Origin: Gammaproteobacteria bacterium
Lineage (GTDB): Bacteria; Pseudomonadota; Gammaproteobacteria; Arenicellales; UBA868
Direction of reading: 5' to 3'
Assembly: GCA_022451485.1 (NCBI GenBank)
Contig: JAKUQS010000015.1
Span: 1-64,000 of the forward strand
Length of the DNA stretch: 64,000 nucleotides
Below are positions 59,917 to 64,000 of this stretch, piece by piece. Positions within the stretch are counted from its first letter, which is position 1. Every line of letters starts with the position of its first letter. The position numbers were made by a program, and so were the translations under genes. The notes under the pieces are model-generated. The model searched no databases. It had not been told where the DNA came from and was given only the letters and a program-made list of their open reading frames with translations.

Positions 59917-60615
59917 CTAACGCCCCAAATCCTTTTCTATTTCCTTGACAAAAGGCACCGTCAAACGTCGCTGGTACTGCCACGCCGCCTCATCAACCTG
60001 ATCCAGTATCGAGAATACGCTGGTGCTGTCTCGCCTGAATCGTCGCAGCAAATATTCAATCGTGTTATCAGGCAACGCCAACCCCCGCGTTTGCGCCCGT
60101 AGCCGCATTGCAGCGGGCAATTGCTGCTCGGTGAGGCCTTTGAGCGCGTAAACAGAACCCGCGCCAAGTCGCGACGACAAATCCGCTAAATAAAAACCTA
60201 ACTGGCGCGGAGGCAGATCCGCTGCCACCACCAGCGCACCCGCTCCACCCAACAGCCGTTCATAAAGTTCGAGCAGCGCCTCTTCCCAGTCCGAGAGACC
60301 CGCGATTTGCTGTATATCATCAATACACACAAGACTAGCGTCACTCAACTCGCTCACCAGGGCTGGAGCCACCCCGCTTTGTGACAAGGGCACATACAGC
60401 GCATCACCTCCCGCTTCAATGGCCTGCCGGCTCAGCGCCTGAAGAAGGTGAGTTTTTCCCGCGCCCGGCGAGCCGTGCACAAACAGGTTTCCATTTGCAC
60501 CGGGTTGACCCAAATGCGCCAAGGATGCCAACAGTTCATCATTATCACCGACAAAAAAATTGCTAAACGATGCACTGTCGCGTAAGGCAATCGGCAACTT
60601 GAGTTGTGTAGTCAC
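59917..60615 (-). CDS. hda: DnaA regulatory inactivator Hda
   Basis: This 232-aa DnaA-like AAA+ protein turns DnaA-ATP into DnaA-ADP after replication start, when bound to the sliding clamp. The clamp-binding motif QLKLP is at residues 4-8. Walker A GSPGAGKT is at 48-55 and Walker B LVCIDD at 95-100. There is no DNA-binding C-terminal domain, as expected for Hda. The start is GTG 60615. Confidence 0.95.
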   Translation of the reverse strand: MTTQLKLPIALRDSASFSNFFVGDNDELLASLAHLGQPGANGNLFVHGSPGAGKTHLLQALSRQAIEAGGDALYVPLSQSGVAPALVSELSDASLVCIDDIQQIAGLSDWEEALLELYERLLGGAGALVVAADLPPRQLGFYLADLSSRLGAGSVYALKGLTEQQLPAAMRLRAQTRGLALPDNTIEYLLRRFRRDSTSVFSILDQVDEAAWQYQRRLTVPFVKEIEKDLGR

Positions 60616-60660
60616 GACGTTATGGCACTTTCCTGAGGACGAGACCTCGCAGCCAATGGT

Positions 60661-61203
60661 TCAAGCCGTCGGTTCGGCCCGAATCACTCCATGGTAGATA
60701 TAGTGCAAACCACTTGCGACGGTGGTAATCGTCACCGCAATAATTAAAACATCCACCAAAACCGCGCCACCAGCCCATACACCATGAACCAGTAAAACCC
60801 CACTGACGAGCACGATCTGCAAGACGGTGTTGATTTTACTGAGCAAGGTGGGTTGGATGGCCGTGACATCACCGAGTAATTGCAAAATCACGTAACCGCC
60901 GACAATTCCCACATCCCGACAAACAACCATCAACACCAACCAGAACGGGATGTCGCCTAGAAGAACTAACATCACGAAGGTACTAGAAATCAATAGTTTG
61001 TCCGCTACTGGGTCCAATATGGTGCCCAATTGGCTGACACAGTCAAAACGCTTAGCTATCCATCCATCAAGACCGTCGGTGATGCCCGCAAGCAAAAACA
61101 ACACCAGCGCAGAAACATATTGGCCTTCGCGCAACGACAGAATGACCACGGGCACCAGAAGGATCCGAAGTAGGGTCAATATGTTGGGCAGGTTTCGCAA
61201 CAA
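60661..61203 (-). CDS. pgsA: CDP-alcohol phosphatidyltransferase (PgsA-like)
   Basis: This about 180-aa membrane enzyme has the CDP-alcohol signature D-x2-D-G-x2-A-K...G-x3-D-x3-D (DGLDGWIAK at residues 43-51 to DPVADK), with Lys in place of the usual Arg. It probably makes phosphatidylglycerophosphate or a related lipid. The start is uncertain. TTG 61203 gives a family-like N-terminus and AGGA about nine bases upstream; GTG 61290 has GGAGAGGA but would nearly touch the divergent purM. Confidence 0.85.
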   Translation of the reverse strand: MLRNLPNILTLLRILLVPVVILSLREGQYVSALVLFLLAGITDGLDGWIAKRFDCVSQLGTILDPVADKLLISSTFVMLVLLGDIPFWLVLMVVCRDVGIVGGYVILQLLGDVTAIQPTLLSKINTVLQIVLVSGVLLVHGVWAGGAVLVDVLIIAVTITTVASGLHYIYHGVIRAEPTA

Positions 61204-61318
61204 AGCGGTAAGTCCTGGTGCTTGAGCGCAATAGGCAACCCCGCTAACCGGAGCACCTAAGATACCATAGCCTAACTTTATCCTGAGCACATTTCCTCTC
61301 CACCCGATTCCAACAACC

Positions 61319-62356
61319 ATGACTTCTTCACGCAAACCCCCGCTGACCTACCTGGACGCTGGTGTCGACATTGCAGCAGGCGATCGGTTGGTCGATCGTA
61401 TTCGGCCTTTGGCTGCCAGCACTCAACGACCTGGCAGCTTGGGAAAAATTGGAGGCTTTGGCGGGTTATTCGAATTGCCGCCCGGACGCTTTCGCGCCCC
61501 CGTACTCGTCTCCGGCACAGATGGCGTTGGCACAAAACTCAAACTGGCGTTTGAAATGAATCGCCACCATACGATTGGCATCGACCTGGTTGCCATGTGT
61601 GTTAATGACGTGGTCGTGTGCGGCGCGGAACCGCTTTTTTTCCTTGACTACTTCGCAACAGGTGGCTTGGAAAGTGCCCAGGCTGAAGCTGTAATCTCAG
61701 GAATTGCTGAGGGATGCCTGCAAGCAGGCGCCGCACTGATCGGAGGCGAAACGGCCGAGATGCCGGGTCTGTATCGAGAGGGAGAATATGATCTCGCCGG
61801 ATTCTGCGTGGGTGCGGTAGAGAAGGATCAAATCATCGACGGTAGCGCGATCAGTGATAGCGACTTGGTGATTGGTATCGGCTCTTCCGGACTGCACTCG
61901 AACGGCTACTCTCTGGTGCACGCCGCACTAAATCGATCAACTGCCGATCTTACCGATGCCTTCGGCGATAGCACTCTGGGCGAGACCTTACTCACACCCA
62001 CTCGCATCTACGTACCGGCGCTGCTTAATCTCATCCAATCCGTGCCCGTGCACGGCGTTGCCCATATCACGGGTGGGGGCATCGCCGGAAATCTCAAACG
62101 CATCCTGCCCGAACACTGTAAAGCTGAACTGAGTCGCGCTAACTGGCCGCAACCCGCGATCATCGACTGGCTTCAGCAGACGGGTGATATCAACGACGAA
62201 GAATTACTCCGAACCTTCAACTGCGGCCTGGGCATGGTCGTTGTCGTTGCACCCGAACAAGCCTCGGCAGTACTCGATGTCCTAAACCGTCATGGGGAAC
62301 AAAGTTTCATTGTCGGGAAGATTTGCACCGGATCGCGGGGCGTTGTCATTGCCTGA
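61319..62356 (+). CDS. purM: phosphoribosylformylglycinamidine cyclo-ligase (AIR synthetase)
   Basis: This 345-aa enzyme closes the imidazole ring in purine synthesis. Diagnostic motifs are TDGVGTKLKLA, IGGETAEMPGLY and IGIGSSGLHSNGYSL. It lies divergently from the PgsA-like gene, and purN begins inside its last codons. Length is normal; the ribosome site is weak. Confidence 0.96.
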   Translation: MTSSRKPPLTYLDAGVDIAAGDRLVDRIRPLAASTQRPGSLGKIGGFGGLFELPPGRFRAPVLVSGTDGVGTKLKLAFEMNRHHTIGIDLVAMCVNDVVVCGAEPLFFLDYFATGGLESAQAEAVISGIAEGCLQAGAALIGGETAEMPGLYREGEYDLAGFCVGAVEKDQIIDGSAISDSDLVIGIGSSGLHSNGYSLVHAALNRSTADLTDAFGDSTLGETLLTPTRIYVPALLNLIQSVPVHGVAHITGGGIAGNLKRILPEHCKAELSRANWPQPAIIDWLQQTGDINDEELLRTFNCGLGMVVVVAPEQASAVLDVLNRHGEQSFIVGKICTGSRGVVIA

Positions 62357-62987
62357 TCGACCTTCACCGTGTCGTGTGGTGGTGCTCGTCAGCGGCCATG
62401 GATCTAATCTGCAGTCGATCCTGGATAAAGCCCAAACACCTGCCTGCGCTTTTGAAGTCGTCGGCGTGATCAGTAACGAACCCACAGCCCATGGGTTAAA
62501 ACGCGCCGATCACGCGGGCGTGGCGAACAACATTGTTCATCATCTGGATTTCGAATCGCGGGATGCCTTTGATCGCGCGCTGGGTGCGGCGATTGATCGG
62601 CACCAGCCTGATCTTGTGGTACTAGCAGGATTCATGCGTATTTTGGGTACAGCGCTGGTCGGCGCTTATACAGGACGCATGATGAATATCCATCCCTCTT
62701 TATTGCCGGAATACCGTGGCTTAAATACCCATACTCGAGTGCTTGCCGATAGTGCCCGATGTCATGGTGCAACGGTGCATTTCGTGGTGCCCGCGCTAGA
62801 TGCCGGGCCGATTATTCTCCAAGGTCGTGTGCTTGTGATGCCCGATGACACCCCAGAAAGTCTGGCCGAGCGAGTGCGTCAGGTCGAGCACCAGATCTAC
62901 CCCACGGCAATCACTTGGTTTGCCCAAAAACGGCTCAGCCTGGTGGGACAATGCGCCTACCTTGATGGGTTACCGATTACGCCTTAA
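62349..62987 (+). CDS. purN: phosphoribosylglycinamide formyltransferase
   Basis: This about 212-aa enzyme formylates GAR using 10-formyl-THF. Catalytic residues are visible in MMNIHPSLLP (Asn113, His115) and VPALDAGPII (Asp151). The N-terminal VVVLVSGHGSNLQSI is diagnostic. TTG 62349 gives a length equal to E. coli PurN and overlaps purM by eight bases; the ATG at 62292 would add a 19-residue tail not seen in the family. Confidence 0.93.
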   Translation: MPDRPSPCRVVVLVSGHGSNLQSILDKAQTPACAFEVVGVISNEPTAHGLKRADHAGVANNIVHHLDFESRDAFDRALGAAIDRHQPDLVVLAGFMRILGTALVGAYTGRMMNIHPSLLPEYRGLNTHTRVLADSARCHGATVHFVVPALDAGPIILQGRVLVMPDDTPESLAERVRQVEHQIYPTAITWFAQKRLSLVGQCAYLDGLPITP

Positions 62988-63122
62988 GAGCCCCTGCACT
63001 TCAGCAATGATTGTTTCACCACCGAAAAACGGTCTACTGCGGCTTATTGACCTCGATTCGGCCAAACTCTCTTAAACAAAGCCACCTATCCCAGTAGAGG
63101 TCTAACTGAATCCCTCGCCCAA

Positions 63123-64000
63123 TCAGTGACGAGTCGCCGCTTGAATATCGAAGGCAAGTTCACCGTCTTCCTCAAACAATCGCACGCTGCCGCCAGCGGT
63201 AAGTTTTCCGAACAACAGTTCATCGGCGAGTGCTTGATTGATGCGCTCGCGAATCAATCGACTCATGGGCCGTGCACCCATCGCGGGATCATGTCCGTGC
63301 TTGGCCAACCACCGGCGGGCGGATTCATCAACTGACAATGCAACCTGTTTATCAGCCAGTTGCTGCTCCAGCTGTAAAATGAACTTGCCAACCACGTGGA
63401 GAATCGTCTCGGAATCCAGCGCACTAAATCGAATGATCGAATCCAATCGATTTCGAAACTCAGGAGAAAACATACGTTTGATGACTTCACTGTCATCGCC
63501 GCTGTGATCCTGCGTCACAAAACCCACTGATCCTCGCGCCACCTGCTCGGCGCCCGCGTTCGTCGTCATGACGATAATGACGTTACGAAAATCTGCCTTA
63601 CGTCCGTTGTTATCAGTTAGCGTTCCATAGTCCATTACCTGCAATAACAGATTGAACACGTCTGGATGCGCCTTTTCGACCTCATCCAGCAACAGAACTG
63701 CGTGCGGGTTCTTGGTAATTGCCTCAGTCAGCAGTCCCCCTTGGTCAAAACCCACATAACCCGGCGGAGCACCGATGAGACGGGACACCGTGTGACGCTC
63801 CATGTATTCCGACATATCAAACCGCACAAACTCTATTCCCATAGTCATCGCCAATTGACGAGTGACTTCAGTCTTGCCAACACCCGTTGGCCCCGAAAAA
63901 AGAAAAGACGAAATCGGTCGCTCAGGATTACCCAACCCTGAGCGAGCTTGCTTAATGGCACCAACCAGGGCATTAATCGCATCGTCCTGACCGAAGACGA
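63123..64000 (-). CDS. clpA: ATP-dependent Clp protease ATP-binding subunit ClpA (partial, N-terminus cut by window edge)
   Basis: Only the C-terminal about 292 residues are present, covering the second AAA+ module. Walker A is GPTGVGKTE, Walker B is LLLDEVEKAHPD, and the substrate-gripping loop is GAPPGYVGFDQGG. The frame continues to the window edge (VFGQDDAINALVGAIKQARSG), typical of ClpA rather than ClpB. ClpA unfolds substrates for ClpP. The stop is 135 bp from the convergent purN. Confidence 0.94.
   Translation of the reverse strand, partial: VFGQDDAINALVGAIKQARSGLGNPERPISSFLFSGPTGVGKTEVTRQLAMTMGIEFVRFDMSEYMERHTVSRLIGAPPGYVGFDQGGLLTEAITKNPHAVLLLDEVEKAHPDVFNLLLQVMDYGTLTDNNGRKADFRNVIIVMTTNAGAEQVARGSVGFVTQDHSGDDSEVIKRMFSPEFRNRLDSIIRFSALDSETILHVVGKFILQLEQQLADKQVALSVDESARRWLAKHGHDPAMGARPMSRLIRERINQALADELLFGKLTAGGSVRLFEEDGELAFDIQAATRH

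Overview
The window looks like the chromosome of a marine-type, mixotrophic, sulfur-oxidising gammaproteobacterium. The evidence is the housekeeping gene content and order (ppsR/ppsA, ttcA-apeB, hda, purM-purN, prfC, lgt, proS), a class I fumarase, and an aprM-aprB-aprA operon of the kind found in sulfur oxidisers, where AprM replaces the Qmo complex. The lineage is inferred from gene content only. Base composition is moderately GC-rich and even, apart from one AT-rich patch downstream of prfC. I see no rRNA, tRNA, CRISPR array, insertion sequence or phage gene. Both window edges cut a gene: a PilY1-like protein on the left and clpA on the right.

Left part (1-12.5 kb): a large secreted PilY1-like protein whose von Willebrand A domain appears to be split by an inserted NHL-type propeller, then an enoyl-CoA hydratase/isomerase and an AbrB-family membrane protein. 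A tight minus-strand catabolic run follows: D-2-hydroxyacid dehydrogenase, LLM flavin monooxygenase, SMP-30 lactonase, L-2-hydroxyglutarate oxidase and HCCA-isomerase/DsbA-fold protein. A divergent FAD amino-acid-oxidase-type gene sits next to it.

Centre-left (12.7-36 kb): a Gld-like ABC export module (ATPase, fused permease-GldG, DUF4340), apt, a two-domain sulfurtransferase, msrB, and a LysM-rich lytic transglycosylase with regular cysteine pairs. Next come fumarase, pdxH, and an amine-type cluster (non-pyrrolysine MttB-family methyltransferase, metal-less creatinase-like M24 hydrolase, ornithine-cyclodeaminase-family protein). These are followed by a large AsmA-like protein, ttcA-apeB, a cytochrome c5 and a SleB-like hydrolase.

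Centre-right (36.5-51.4 kb): prfC, an FmdB zinc-ribbon protein, rimO, ppsR and divergent ppsA, a YfcE-like phosphoesterase, aprMBA, lgt, and a DUF255 thioredoxin/glycosidase-fold protein coupled to an unknown secreted protein.

Right part (51.4-64 kb): acetoacetyl-CoA synthetase and proS, then an overlapping minus-strand operon (SoxW-like thioredoxin, TolC-like channel, HlyD-like adaptor, acylphosphatase) that has no inner-membrane pump. Upstream of it lies a LysM lipoprotein ending in the only clear intrinsic terminator of the window. After that come arsC-like/wrbA, hda, a CDP-alcohol phosphatidyltransferase, purM-purN and clpA.

The genes suggest energy from reduced sulfur (AprBA) alongside organic carbon and nitrogen from hydroxyacids, acetoacetate and possibly methylated amines. 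Several genes appear to start at TTG, each supported by a Shine-Dalgarno sequence or by family alignment.
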